A DNA stretch of 64,000 bases, taken from positions 1-64,000 of the forward strand of contig CAJQUW010006357.1 of the NCBI GenBank assembly GCA_907163375.1, written 5' to 3'. The notes below the pieces were generated by a model. The model did not search any database. It was not told the origin of the DNA and saw nothing but the letters and a program-made list of their open reading frames with translations. The stretch's first letter is position 1. Each line of letters opens with the position of its first letter. This DNA comes from Prostheceraeus crozeri. Its lineage: Eukaryota > Platyhelminthes > Polycladida > Euryleptidae. A program made the position numbers and the translations under genes. Positions 14,003 through 25,716 of the stretch are shown one piece after another.

Positions 14003-14049
14003 AGTTCGACTTTGGAGAAGACCGCTTAACAGTTCGTCATAAGCTGTAC

Positions 14050-15370
14050 TGAGAGCGGAAGTCCAACGGAAGTCTACATCCTTTTGTAAGGCATCTTATA
14101 GTGGTTGGGCCAAATCCGAGTAATAAGGCACGAATTTCGCGTAAAATTGTGCAAAACCCAAGAATGAACGTAACTTGGTCGCAGTGTCAGGTAGAGGGGC
14201 ATCACGAACTGCCTTCAAGCGATCTTTATCAGCTGACATTCCGCTGCCGTTTAGAATGCATCCCAGAGTGGAGTTGTCGCACACCAAACTCTGACTTCTT
14301 GGCGTTGATTTGAACGTTGTATCGATTCAATGCCTGCAAGAGCTGCAGCAGATTTTGATTGTGTTCAGCCAATGTATGACCGCTGACAAAGATATCATCT
14401 TGATAGGCTCTGACGTTTGACAATCCATTGATGATATGGTTGATGACGCGTTGAAAGATGCCGGGTGACACACTTAGACCGAACGGTAGCCTTTGAAATT
14501 GGAAAAGACCCCAGGGAGTATTTATTGTTGTAGTCTTCTTAGCTTCATCGTCGAGTGGAATTTGTAGGAAGGCGTTAGATAAGTCAACCTTGCTGAAAAC
14601 TGTATGTCCTCTTAATCCTTCAAACATGTCGTCAATTGCCTTGGTTGTCACGGAAGTCTGACGCAGTTGCCGGTTTACAGTGACGCGATAGTCTCCGCAC
14701 ACGCGTGGTTGTCCGTTGCTTTTCAAGGGCGTTACTATGGGAGTAGCCCAAGCTGAAGACGTCACTGACTTAATGATACCTTCTTTAACCATATTCTGGA
14801 TGTTGGGTTCAACTGCAGAACGTAAACCGAAAAACAAAGGCCGGGCTCGACAAAATTTTGGAGGACCTTCAAGTTCCAAAGAGACTGGATCAATTGCTAT
14901 TCCACGATTGTTGTTGCTGCATTTGATTATCAACTGGCTAATGGCATGTTTAAAAGGCGCAGTGTCGTTCAAGTCGGACTTCAGAACGATGTTTATTTGC
15001 AACTTGCGTAAACCATCCAAGCCAAGAATGTTGGGGCCATTGGTAGTTATCAGCATTGGCACACGCAGGCAGATGTCATCTCGTTTGATTGATGCCTTAA
15101 TTCGACCGATGACTGGGACTTGATGACCTGAAATTCCTCTGATAGTCGAACTAGTAGTAGTCATGCCCTCAAGACCGAGTCGATTGTATTCTTGAATGGG
15201 TAGTAATGTCACTGGACTGCCGGTATCCACGATGAATTCAGCTTGTTGACCATTGGCGAAGTCGAGATTGTGTAACAAATAACCTTTAGGACGATGAACA
15301 GTGAAGACAGTGATTTCTTCGTCGGATTCAGACGTTGGATTGTCAACCGTCATTGTCTTTACAAACTTCT
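14050..15370 (-). pseudogene. Ty3/gypsy pol, protease and reverse transcriptase part
   Basis: The protease is shown by EFIVDTGSPVTLLP near 15240, the aspartic DTG active-site wording. The reverse transcriptase follows with TPIVTPLKSNGQPRVCGDYR, VFSKVDLSNAFLQIPL, RLPFGLSVSPGIFQR and the catalytic YQDD box near 14390. These are the usual Ty3/gypsy motifs in the usual order. Protease and reverse transcriptase are followed by RNase H and integrase toward lower coordinates. Confidence 0.9.
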
Positions 15371-16101
15371 CGCTTTTCTGTTTGGATCGACAAACCTTCG
15401 CGATGTGTCCTGTTTTATGGCAGGCATGACACTCAGCTTTCCGAAACTTGCAGCTTGATCTTGAATGGTTGCCGCCACACGAATCGCATTTACCCGTGAT
15501 TGAGGAACCTTTAGTATTTGTAGGACGCTCTCTGACCTTGAAGTTGGGCCTCGGCTTATTGTTTGGAGGTTTTCCTTTCATCCATAGAACCTCAGTGTTG
15601 TGGTGGGTAACCGCAGAATTTAGATCTTCCCAGTCTTCCAAAATTCGTTTTGCACGTTGAAATGTCAAGCCTGGTTCACGAAGAAACTTGCGTTTTACCT
15701 CTTGATCCACTACCCCAGCGACAAGTCGATCTCGCAGTTGAATCTGAAGGTTGGTAACGAAATTGCATTTAGCCGACTGCTTTTTTGGATTCGTCGGACT
15801 TCTTCTTCATGTTGTGAAATCTTTCACGTTCCGCGACCTCAAAGTTGATTGGTTGCAAGTGGTCTACCAGAAGTTGTCGTAAGTCGTTGACAGTCAACCC
15901 CGTGACCGTATCTGGATACGCCAGATCCTTCAGAAGTCTATAGGCTTGTTTGCCGATGAAGGTAATGTAGTAAGCAGTCTTCTTATCATCGGTTATCTTG
16001 TCGTTGGTCAAGACATGTTGGTCAAATCTCTCGTGCCAGTCAGTAATGCCATTGATGTCGGTCACGTCTAGCGGTTCCAACGTTTGGTGGTCCATCTTCA
16101 C
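15371..16101 (-). pseudogene. Ty3/gypsy gag and nucleocapsid part
   Basis: The N-terminal piece reads as a short gag with a WHERFDQHV stretch near its start, typical of small invertebrate Ty3/gypsy gags. The nucleocapsid carries two cysteine knuckles: CDSCGGNHSRSSC near 15490 and CHACHKTGHIAKVC near 15435. The first is an atypical CCHC and the second a canonical one. The region lies just inside the 5' LTR and leader. Confidence 0.75.
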
Positions 16102-16420
16102 CCGTTTGACTTAGCAATCTGACCTATACCTATGACTTAAGACTAGATCCTTACCTTAAGGGCCTTAGCTAGAAGTTAATAAAGCTCCTATAGTGCAACT
16201 GGAGGTCCGTCTAGCTCAACTAACGTGTTTTTGTGTGTGTTTCGAAGTGCTGTATGTGTGGGGGTCTGGTAAACCCTGTAATGCGTCAGCATGAGCTACA
16301 CACCAAGAGAGGCTTCGCTCTGCCCATCAATTAAAGCGCGTTAGCGCTAGGTCCAGTAGATCGGACTTGAAGTAGAATTAGCCGCAGCAGAACTCGTAGA
16401 GTATTCTTGTAGAGTATCAG

Positions 16421-16442
16421 GTTCGCATCAACCGCGACGCCA
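16421..16442 (-). promoter_or_regulatory. Primer binding site with tRNA-like extension
   Basis: On the minus strand, two bases after the 5' LTR, the sequence TGGCGTCGCGGTTG begins with the TGG complementary to a tRNA CCA end. On the plus strand the match to a tRNA 3' half seems to reach into a T-loop-like GTTCGCATC. I cannot name the tRNA. Confidence 0.7.
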
Positions 16443-16444
16443 AT

Positions 16445-16784
16445 TGTTCTCGTAGAATAAGAGAAAACTTGTAATACTCGGAGATTGTATTACCAGCAAG
16501 CAATGGAAAATTTTACACTGACCAACCTGCGTTTTTATACGCCAAGTAATCATTCCTCACAGTGAGTTACAAGTTCATGCAAAGTGATTCAGATAAACAC
16601 AAAATAAGTAACTTAAAAACATCATGTGTCCACACAATTATAATCACCTATATTGCACAATATTTAATTATCAATGTTAACTGCAATTACAAAAAAACCA
16701 TGAACTTTTTTGAGAATTGCAAAGTCAGTTTCACTTCGCTCCGGCGCATGCAGGTCGGTTGGTAAGAGCTGGTCCGCTGTCACA
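16445..16784 (-). repeat. 5' LTR of the Ty3/gypsy element
   Basis: 340 bp, TGTTCTCG...GTCACA, nearly identical to the left LTR. It is the upstream LTR for the minus-strand element and is followed by the GTTGT target duplication. Confidence 0.95.
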
Positions 16785-16789
16785 GTTGT
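16785..16789. repeat. Target site duplication GTTGT, right copy
   Basis: Exact match to 11804-11808, immediately outside the right LTR. Confidence 0.9.
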
Positions 16790-18446
16790 CTTCTGTAGAC
16801 AGTCATCTGAAATATTGCCGGGTTATCCGTGATTTCTTAGTACCGTAGGTAACTAATAGCTGGTCGTTAATATTTTACTATTCAACTATTTCCATAAGCA
16901 AAACGAAGGAAATATTGCCGGGGGTATCGCAGCAATATGCACAGTTATTTTGAATATGTAGACATAAGAATTTGCATTGAAATTCCAACTTGTTATGTTA
17001 CATGTTTGGTACATAAACATATTGCCGTTCAGAAAATGCTTTATGTTCAGTTTCGACAGTTAGATTTTCAGTCCCAGACTAGAATTCTGTCAGTATTATG
17101 CTTTGTCAGGATTTCTTGCGATCCAGATCAAATAGGTGTACCAATGCTGTCGCTTAAGGAAAATTTAAGAACAGAGAAATTTTCTTCTGCTCACTTGCTG
17201 TAGAAATAACTACACCTGCACATGTGTGCCATGAACATGATTTTGTATATATATATATATATATATACATACATTTCATGTTAACAAGTCAGCATTAAAG
17301 CCTACAAAATCTCAGCATGCAGTTCTAGGTTCCAAGTTATTTCGTATGTAATTGTGATAATCTGAAGAAGCCTAGTGTAATTGGATTTATTGGCAGAGCT
17401 ATATCGGTACTGATGATTGAATGTTACTTCAGGTTTCTTGTCGACTTAAATTATCCTTTTTTACTCGATCCTGATCAGAAATTTTCACTCTCAAACCCGC
17501 AGATGTTGCCACCTTTCCTTGCTCATGTTATTTTGTTTTCAGGCTTGAATTCTCGTTCGTGAAGAAGTGAAGCATTCATGCAGAAGTGCACATATCAGTT
17601 GCTGCTTCTGGATATCAGGCCTATTAATGTTAAAAAACGAAGCTGACCAGTTAGTGGAAGAATCTGAATTAGCAGGTTTGATTGGTTAGCTTACCGTAGG
17701 GATTGAAAATTAGAACAGATAATCGGCAAATTTACTGTCGAATCGAATCGCGTTCTAGGTAACTAGGTTATTGCGATAAACTGAAAAAGCCGTGTATTTG
17801 GATTGTTTCTCGAATCATTAGATTCACGGCTCGAGTTTTGCTTCTTAACGTCAGGCAAGAAGTTCTCTTAGGGAGAGCTCCGATTTTAGCTGATGTAGTG
17901 AATTTTTTCTCTCAGTAAACCGAGTGCAGCAGACCTGAGAATTTTCCCGAAAGATGGCTTGTAATCCGTCCGTCTAATAAAGGCTTTGTAAAATACAAGC
18001 TTGCGAGATTGCTAATGCATGTGGCTGTCCATTCTGATACCACACTCTGATTAAGATGATCGTATTGCATGACTGACCTGGACTCGGACTCGTTGGTTAC
18101 AGACCATACTAGAACTCGATTTAAAAAAATGAGCGAGAAGATTGTGCACAGCCCTGAATGCTACAAAATGTTGACGAATTCATGCTTCCCTGAGTTTGCC
18201 TTACTATTGAAACTGTTATTTAATTAAAGCTGAATTACTGCTGTTTTCTGTGTGTTGCTTCAATTATGGAGGTTAGTGTATTTGTTTCGGAGTTGAAACC
18301 TCCACTCCAGTGTTACGGGAGATCGAATGCAAGCACTGACTGTGAGGAGCTGCACAGCTGCAGAGATACGTAAAATTGGTTCCGAAAAAAGTTAATGAAA
18401 CGATAGTTATAGGCGCTAAACCAAGTGAATACGAGTAGAATAGTCA
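16790..18446. other. No gene recognised; (TA)n microsatellite near 17247-17268
   Basis: Non-coding DNA. A run of about ten TA repeats lies near 17250. Short phrases such as ATTGCCGGG recur at 16815 and 16915 but form no larger repeat that I can define. Confidence 0.4.
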
Positions 18447-18975
18447 TTAGGTTTCTAATAATATTACTGTTAAAAGTTGTATTATTTTTTTAATTTCACT
18501 ATGGAAAATTATCCAATTACTTGAAATCATGTACGCACGATTAATCATACCTAATACTAAGCCTCTATGCCATTGCTTAGGGTAATTGGCTCCAAAGTTA
18601 AATAACAACCCAGTATACGTGTACTTTCGAAACACACTAGTCTCTCTAGTATTCGACATACTTATGCTAACATCTAAAAGAGAAATACTTGAGCCTCCTA
18701 CTTCAGAGGTAAATTCCAAAATCTTTTATTATAGATACGTAGATGATTGTACATGCATTTTTGATAATTTAGGTAAAATAAATAAGTTTAAGCCATTTCT
18801 TAATCAACAGCACCCGAATTTGGAATTTAGTTTTTTCAAGTAGTTAAGTTTATGATTTCAAGTAATTGGATAATTTTTCATAGTGAAATTAAATATATAC
18901 TACAACTTTTCACAGTAATGGTTATCCCGAGAACTTCGTTCTCAACTTGGTTGAACGTTTCTAATAAAATTTTTA
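18447..18975. mobile_element. Penelope-like fragment arranged as an inverted duplication
   Basis: On the plus strand, 18718-18842 reads YYRYVDDCTCIFDNL then QHPNLEFSFF, the catalytic YVDD region of Penelope-like reverse transcriptase. The segment that normally follows lies on the opposite strand at 18715-18480: SSISLLDVSIS, VFRKYTYTGLLFNF, then ISSNWIIFHSEI. A second copy of ISSNWIIFHSEI occurs on the plus strand at about 18855-18892, followed by a degenerate IPRTSFSTWL. So two pieces of one element face outward from a junction near 18715. Stops and shifts show it is dead. Confidence 0.7.
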
Positions 18976-18984
18976 ATAATTTTT

Positions 18985-19400
18985 GTTTTTTGTTTGGTAA
19001 AAATGAATCTAGCTCGGACAGAAGCCATTTCTATAATTTGAAACTTCGTACATGGATAAAATGCTGTCTGAAATTAATGTTGAAAACGCTAAACCAAGTA
19101 ATTGCAATAATAATTTATAGGATTGTGATAAAAATTCTGTAGCTTTTTAGTATTTGGCTAGGTAGATCTAGATCTAGCTTGGACAGAAACCATTTCTACG
19201 ATTTGACACTTGGTGTATGGACAAAATCTTGTCTGAAATTAGTTACATGAATGCTGAAAACGCTGAACTTGTTTAGATCATAGTTTGTTACATGTACGAT
19301 GAAAATTTTGCATTTTTTTGTGTTTGGTTAGATATAGATCTAGATCTAGTTTGAAAGAAGCTGTTTCCAGCATTTGAAACTTGTGCATGGGTATGCTGTT
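18985..19400 (+). repeat. Tandem repeat, about 165-bp unit, three diverged copies
   Basis: The phrases TTTGGTT/TTTGGCT, a run of TCTAGATC-type bases, GGACAGAA..CATTTCTA, ATTTGAAACTT and CATGGA recur at about 18995, 19155 and 19325. A further trace (TTTGGCTAAGTAGAGC) is at 19558. The array directly follows the Penelope-like fragment and may be its tail or a local satellite. Confidence 0.5.
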
Positions 19401-19907
19401 GTGCAAAACAAAACAACCAAGTCATAGTAAGATAACAAAACCAAGATGTCATCCACCAAGATAGATCAAGGAAATCAAGATAACAAAACCAAAGTCAAAA
19501 TATGTTATCAAAATGATCCAGTATTAGTTAAAAGGATGAAAATTTTACTTTCTTAAATGTTTGGCTAAGTAGAGCGAGCTCTATCATGAGAGAGAAAACT
19601 TTTTCACATCATTTCCATGCATTTTTCATGTTATTTCATCATTTATGTAAAGGGATGTCAAGCACCTGATGAATTGTAATATCGGCTACTCATTGACATA
19701 ATTAATGAAACAAACTATCATTGGCTTGAATTGAAGTTTGTTTCATTTTTTTCTCAGGTATGATGCAATATCTCGCTTTCTATGTATTACCATTCAACAC
19801 ATTAGAGAATGGAGAAAGATCTATGGTGGTCAAATTTCAAATTTTGGTATTTTGGTTTTACAAATTGAACATAAACGTGAGGTGAAATCCAGCTTTTGTA
19901 AAATAAA

Positions 19908-20798
19908 ATGGCACACGATCAGTTTACCAGAGGTATGGCTATTGGAATGATTCGTTGTGGTAGAAGTTGTGCGAGTGTTGACGAAGAGCTGCAACTATTT
20001 AGAGTCGTTGTTTGGAGGTGGTGGTGTCGATGGAAAGCAGAAGGAGATGTTAAAAAGAAGAAGGGATCTGGTCGACCAAGAAAGTCTGCAGGAAGGAGAG
20101 ACTAGTTTTAGCTGCAAAGAGGAATAGATTTGTGTCAGTTCTAAAGCTAGTCGTACACTGGAAGAGTGCCTCAAATAGACTGTAGCGTTCGAACGGCTTA
20201 CCGAAGATTGCGAGAAGCTGGAATTCAATCGCGAAGACCAGCTATCCTAATTCCATTGAATTTTGAGCACCGCAGAAGACGAGTTGCCTGGTGTGATGGC
20301 CATCGCTCATGGAATGACCATCACTGGCAGAAAGTCTTGTGGACCGATGAATCTTGTGGACCAATATTCACTCTGGATTTCAATGACATTGTGACGCAAT
20401 GAAATTGTGCTTGCTGCTGTTGCCCCAGTTGTCAGGGTGGAGGATCTCGTCTTCCAAGACGACAACGCAAGACCACATCGTCCTCGGCTGTCATTGCCAC
20501 TGTTAGGAGATTGAACATTCAAACCCCTGACTGGCCTGCACGCTCACCTGACTTGTCACCCATTGAACAAGTCTGGGACGAGCTTGGGCGGCGAGTGAGA
20601 GACCGCTATTCACTTCCACCAGTGTCCCTGAAGATTCTCTCTGAAAGACTGACAGAGCAGTGGTTTCTCCTTGAAACATCCTTCATTCAGAAACTTTGTG
20701 AATCCATGCCATCTCGGATTGCTGAATGTATTGGAGCTAGAGGGGGCACACGCGCTATTAAAGTTGAATCTGCTACATGCGTTGTTTTTATGTGCTAG
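19908..20798 (+). pseudogene. Tc1/mariner-superfamily transposase relic (Tc1-like)
   Basis: The transposase would cut and paste a DNA transposon using a DDE catalytic triad. The N-terminus has a helix-turn-helix-like stretch (RGMAIGMIRCGRS) and GSGRPRKS. Then come RTAYRRLREAGI and RRRVAWCDGH, and the first catalytic aspartate in WTDES at about 20341. The second is in QDDNARPH at about 20455, and the closing glutamate is in DLSPIEQVWDELGRRV at about 20565. Spacing of the last two is close to 34 codons, fitting the Tc1 DD34E group. The reading frame shifts at least twice and in-frame stops occur, so it is inactive. I found no convincing terminal inverted repeats. Confidence 0.85.
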
Positions 20799-21960
20799 CG
20801 ACTTGGTGGAGATTGTGACTAAATTATCAAGGTATCATACATGCATGTATATATACCAGTCAAAAATGAAAGAAGTTAAAGAAGTAAATGTTTCAAAAAT
20901 TTTGTCAATGAGTATATAATGCTACCTATAAACTAGCCCTGCACAATCGATCCGGCTCTGCATGTATGACTCACATTTTCTCTGGGATCACGCCGAGATC
21001 AACAGTAGTACGACCATAATGTCTTCATGCATAATTTGAGTCTCATCGGTAAAGTTGCACTGAAAAAGCATTCATGCACACTATTTGCATATTAGGATAG
21101 GATAACATAAGTTACATGTGTTTTATGTTTTGACAAACGCGTCCACTGTTAATCATTGAGTAAAACTGCCTTTTTAAAAGAGTATTTGCCTCTCTATGGT
21201 ATATCTTGTCTTACACTTGATCATGTCACAAACCACCTGACACTGAACGAGATAGACATCATAATCAAAAATAATTATCACATAACTAGCTTTAATATAT
21301 ACACGTGAAAGGTCTGCAATAATGTTCGGATGAAAGTAAAACTTGATTTAGTGAATCATGAAATCACTAAGAAAATTTAATTATTTCACATGTGTGAAAT
21401 TGGAATCTTATTATGAGTATATTATAATATATTATAGTATATTATATTCTAGCCATTTATAAATCAATTGTACACAATAATTGCTTTAGTCCGCAGAAGT
21501 TAGTGTCTCAACTTAACAGATCAATTTAGCCAAGTTTGCCAATTAAAGCAAATTTACCAAGTTAACAAACTAAAAATGCTGTATTGAAATTTCCTTGATA
21601 ATCAACTTAATTTCATTTTAGTCAAGCCCTGTATCAGTAAAGTTTCATTCTAGTTGATGACTAGTAAGTTTCATGCTACTTAAACATTAAAATCTCAATA
21701 TCCAAGTGGCTGGTGCGAGTATATGAACACACTATTTTGCAAAAATTTGACCTAAAATTTGATCAATCACCTCAGGAATTATCTACTATTTATACCTCAG
21801 GAACATAATCTCCACAAAAAAGCTGAATATTTTGACTCATTTTTAATCACATCCATGGCAAACTGATGCAGCATTTGCTCATAGACAACGCTGCAATTGA
21901 TTATCTTTGTCTGCAAGCATCTTTGAAACAACATGAAATGATATGAAACAGCGTTAAGTG
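20799..21960. other. No gene recognised
   Basis: Non-coding DNA with an AT-rich block at about 21411-21455 (repeated TATTATA phrases). It lies between the Tc1 relic and the LINE. Confidence 0.4.
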
Positions 21961-21964
21961 GAAC

Positions 21965-24900
21965 TTGCAATTTCGTCATTTCATTTCGTTTCACATTCTC
22001 CAGATCAGCTTCAGCAACGTAAGAGGACTGAGGTCCAATTGCGACGACATTAACATCTGCCTCCAAGGTAAGTCACCAGATCTTCTAGCCCTGTCGGAAA
22101 CCAGGTTAGATCCCAGTGTGTCATCACACCATGTTGCTCCTGATGGAGCTTATGACAAGACAATCCCCTTCCCCTGATAAGGCTTTGTAACTCAGAAGAC
22201 CCAGTTACAGAAAACGACTTTTCAGCTATTTTTCGTATACCTCTCTCCATCAACCAATGCGGATATTATCAAAATGTTCTTTCTGATAAGATCAATGATC
22301 TTCTACAAAAGTATCCCAGCGCTGAGGTTGCCGTTTTTGATGACTTCAACGTGCACGATGTTGACTGGCTTGTGCACTCACGTACCACTGATCTCTCCGG
22401 TCAGGTAGCCGAGGATTTTGCTGCCTCTCACAATCTTATTCAGATTGTCACTTGTCCTACCAGAGTGCCTGACCGAGCTGGGGACACTGGATATCTCCTT
22501 GACCTGTTTCTTACCTCAAATTCAACTTGTTTGTCACATAAGGTTACTTCTCCCCTCTGCACGTCTGATCACTGTGATATCACCGTGTGATTCTACACCG
22601 TCTCCGCCTTTCCATAGAACAGCTTATCAATTCCCCAAAGCAGACTGGTGTGGCTTCCGCACATTTTTTAGTCAAGTTTAAGCTGAGCATTTGATTCTTA
22701 GCGAGAACGTCCACAAGCCGGCGCAAGAACTGACAGAGTGGCTTCAGATAGGGATGTTTGCCTGCATTCCTCACCGTACTTTAGTGCTGCTTCAGTCACA
22801 GTCTGAAACTTCAAAAAGATCATCGCAGGTCTCGGTAGCTCTAAGTCTAGTTGACCAGATGGCATCTCGGTTTCGGTCTTCAAGCATCTCTCACCTGAGC
22901 TTCCTCCACTTTTATCCAAACTGTTCTGTAGATGTGCATCCACCCGATGAATTTCCCTCTTGTTGGAAAGTAGCTCCAAGGTTGTATAAGGAAAGGTTGT
23001 ATGGCAGCAGTATAGACTTCCTTTTGAGTTAATGGATGTAAACCATGTTTTGCAAGACCAAAAAAGCTGTTTTTGTATTTAAGTAAGCATGATCAGGTCG
23101 GAGGCACACACGATAGGCCATAAGCCGGAAATGGAGTTCCAGCACAAGTTTCAATGAGAGCTGGCATGCAGAATAAGTCGCAAGTCATAAGCCATCAGCC
23201 ATCAGCCATAAGCCATTAGTCATAAGCCGTAAGCTATAAGCCTTCACCCGATTGAGAATCCTTTGGTGATGATCTTCTATAGAACCAACATTGTGATATA
23301 ACGCGCTATTCTTTATGCCTATGCTTTAAGCTTACAAAAATTAGAAAAATATCATGAATTTTCTTGTTCTGCCTAATTCCACCTAATTCTGCCTATTTCC
23401 TGACGAAGATTGTGGCCAGTACCCCTTCTCACTGTCCTTCAATCGAAACCGGTTGAAGTGTTATTATTTTGATTTGAAAGACGTTCTTTAATTTCATAAG
23501 AACGTCGTCGAACGATCCGTCTCTTGGGCTGTTTATTATCTTAAGAAATAATTCAAATATTTCAATAATTCATGCCACAGTTGTCCAGCGACCTCTTTGA
23601 TTCAGATAGGGATGACATATTGTGCGCCGGTTGATGCTGCAGCCGCAAATAAATCATTAAATAATTCTTCAAATTGCTTAATCGAAGAGGGAGTCCGACA
23701 TACCGCGGTTGTCCACCATCCAACATGAAAGGAAATGTAATCAAATTAGAAATTCAAATCTATTCAGTATTAGACCTCTCTGTGTTAATCGTCCATGTAA
23801 GCCTGTCCTGTGAACATAGAGATAATCTGGCATAGTTTACAACGGATAAACGTGGATTAAGTAAGATTTGCTGATATCTCGGTCAATTATCATAGTGAAC
23901 TGCCCCAGTTAGTAAAGGTTAATTAACCCAATTATGTCACTTCAATCGAACTATAGTAACTTGGACGATGGTGTCGATGCTATCAATCGTGCACTAAGTG
24001 GTAATTTTCTGTGATCTGAAACTGTTGATACGTCTTCATATTCCTCGTCAAATGATTTTGATAATTCAATCACACCATCGTTGGTATACGATATGATCAA
24101 CCTCACGAAGCCTCCCCTGATTTGCCCATTTCTCTTGACAAGTATGTTGCGATATATTTGGTGCCTCCTCTCACGAAGTTGTTCAATATGTCTACTGAAA
24201 GGTCCATCGTAACAAAAATATGGAAGTCTGCATCTGTCGGTCCTGCTCCGAAAACCGCCTCACCAACACTAAACGATATTCGCCCAGTTAATATCCTCAG
24301 ATTTCTCTTAAAATCAGTAGAGGGTATTATAGTGAAGTCTCTAAGGAGCCGCTTCATTGAACATTCTGATACTACCCCATTTGGTGTCAGACGAAAGTCA
24401 TCAACACAGTGTGCCCTGATATCTCTACATGACCAGATTACCAAGTTTATCGATGATCCGACCCCACATCTGTGTTATGATAATGTCATATGATTATACA
24501 AAGGCTTTCGACAAGCTGCGGACTGACCTGATTACCAGAAGATTGATGGAATGCAATTTTCCAACTGTCGCATGTAAAGTGGATCGCAAGCTACCTAGAT
24601 GATAGGTCGCAGCATGTTTCAATCGGTTCCGCATGTAGTCGTGAAATGAGGGTATCGTCAGGAATTCCTCAAGGCTCAATCCTCGACCCTTACCTGCTTT
24701 CAATAGCCATACCAACTTTTTCGCCTTCGACAGATAGTTGGAAACTATTCAAATATGCAGATGACTCGACATTGTGTTTCTTGCAAATGAACACAAGAAT
24801 CTGCTGCAATGGTCGGAATCAATGGAACTACCGATAAACCAAGGAAAGTGTAAGTCAGTTATCATTCGTAAGCGTAACTACGGCATGAATGTTAACTTAC

Positions 24901-25270
24901 CTGACCTGCGTGTTCTCCAAGTCGAGACTTTAAACTTACTTGGTACTACTTTCAATAGTAAATGTCCTTGGTCAGACAATATTTCAAAAATTGTTTCATC
25001 CGCCTCAAGACGCATGTATGCTATTCGAGTGATAAAACCGCACATCTGTGTCGAAGATTTGAAGAAATTGTAAAAAGCAAGTGTTCGGTCAATTTTTGAT
25101 TACTGCTGCCCCTTGTTTTTTTGTTTTTATGCTACAGATTGCACCAGACTTGAACGTGCACAGCGTCGCTTTCACCGATGAATTTCGGAGAACACTGTGA
25201 AATGGGCTGCTTCGAGACTCTTGCAATGCGGCGACAACGGATTTTTTCAGCAGATTTTTTCAACGGATTC
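21965..25270 (+). mobile_element. Decayed LINE (non-LTR retrotransposon, CR1/Jockey-like)
   Basis: The 5' part encodes an AP-type endonuclease: SFSNVRGLRSN, DLLALSETRLD, then FDDFNVHDVDW, LDLFLTSN and TSDHCDITV (21985-22590). A linker with YQFPKADWCGFR follows. After a break of about 1.2 kb that looks unrelated, the reverse transcriptase appears at about 24060-25080 with DIRPVNIL, SSGIPQGSILDP and the catalytic KYADDSTLCF near 24750, then NLLGTTFN and a C-terminal IFDYCCPLF and LERAQRRFHR. Several frame changes and stops show it is dead. The clade assignment rests on general wording only. Confidence 0.8.
22800..24050. other. Unrelated stretch inside the LINE, with a short CATAAGC tandem array
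   Basis: Between the endonuclease linker and the reverse transcriptase I see no LINE-like coding sequence. At about 23118-23243 the heptamer-like unit CATAAGC / CATCAGC repeats about ten times with variation. The stretch may be a later insertion or very decayed LINE sequence. Confidence 0.45.
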
Positions 25271-25710
25271 TAGACGACCATGTTTTTAATACCTGAAGTA
25301 TGCACTTTACGTCGAAGCAATTTTTTTACACTGTGCGTGCAAGCTTCAGAATTCTGATTTTCATCTTTGATTCACATGGACATGAAAAGGTGAACATGAG
25401 TTTTGTAATATGAAGTATTTTTATCTATTTCGATAACTGAAAGTGTTATGCCTTTTTTATTCTATTTACTTGACCACTGAAGAATTGCAACTTCCGATTT
25501 TCATACAAAAGGAATAAGTACACCTCATTCATAAAGAATTTGATCCCTCAAGTATCATCTTTTACATTTTGCAATTGCTGGTCAACAATGATGGCGATTC
25601 ATAAAGTGCAAAATTTGTGAGAGTGGAACAATAATCTCCACATAAGCTACATTGCACTGAGACAGTGCGTGGTCAGTGCGTCATCGTTTCTGGCAGAAGT
25701 TCGACTTCGA

Positions 25711-25716
25711 CATGTT
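25711..25716. repeat. Target site duplication of Polinton 1, left copy (CATGTT)
   Basis: Six bases directly outside the left inverted repeat. The right copy at 49055-49060 is CATGGT, one mismatch. Polintons make 6-bp duplications. Confidence 0.8.

Larger units (their letters stand above)
11809..16784 (-). mobile_element. Ty3/gypsy LTR retrotransposon
   Basis: A full-length element of about 5.0 kb on the minus strand: LTRs of about 340 bp with TG...CA ends, a primer binding site next to the right LTR, a polypurine tract next to the left LTR, and a 5-bp target duplication. Internally it reads gag, nucleocapsid zinc knuckles, aspartic protease, reverse transcriptase, RNase H and integrase, the Ty3/gypsy order. 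The two LTRs differ by only a few substitutions and small indels, so the insertion is recent. The coding region carries a handful of breaks (about four or five) and is treated here as a fossil. Confidence 0.95.

Noticed and set aside
14716-15123. 135-residue plus-strand frame
   Set aside because: Antisense to the protease/reverse transcriptase region of the Ty3/gypsy element.
20838-20880. Possible right terminal repeat of the Tc1-like element beginning CAGTCAAAAATG
   Set aside because: It reads in the wrong orientation for a right end, and the left side shows no convincing partner.
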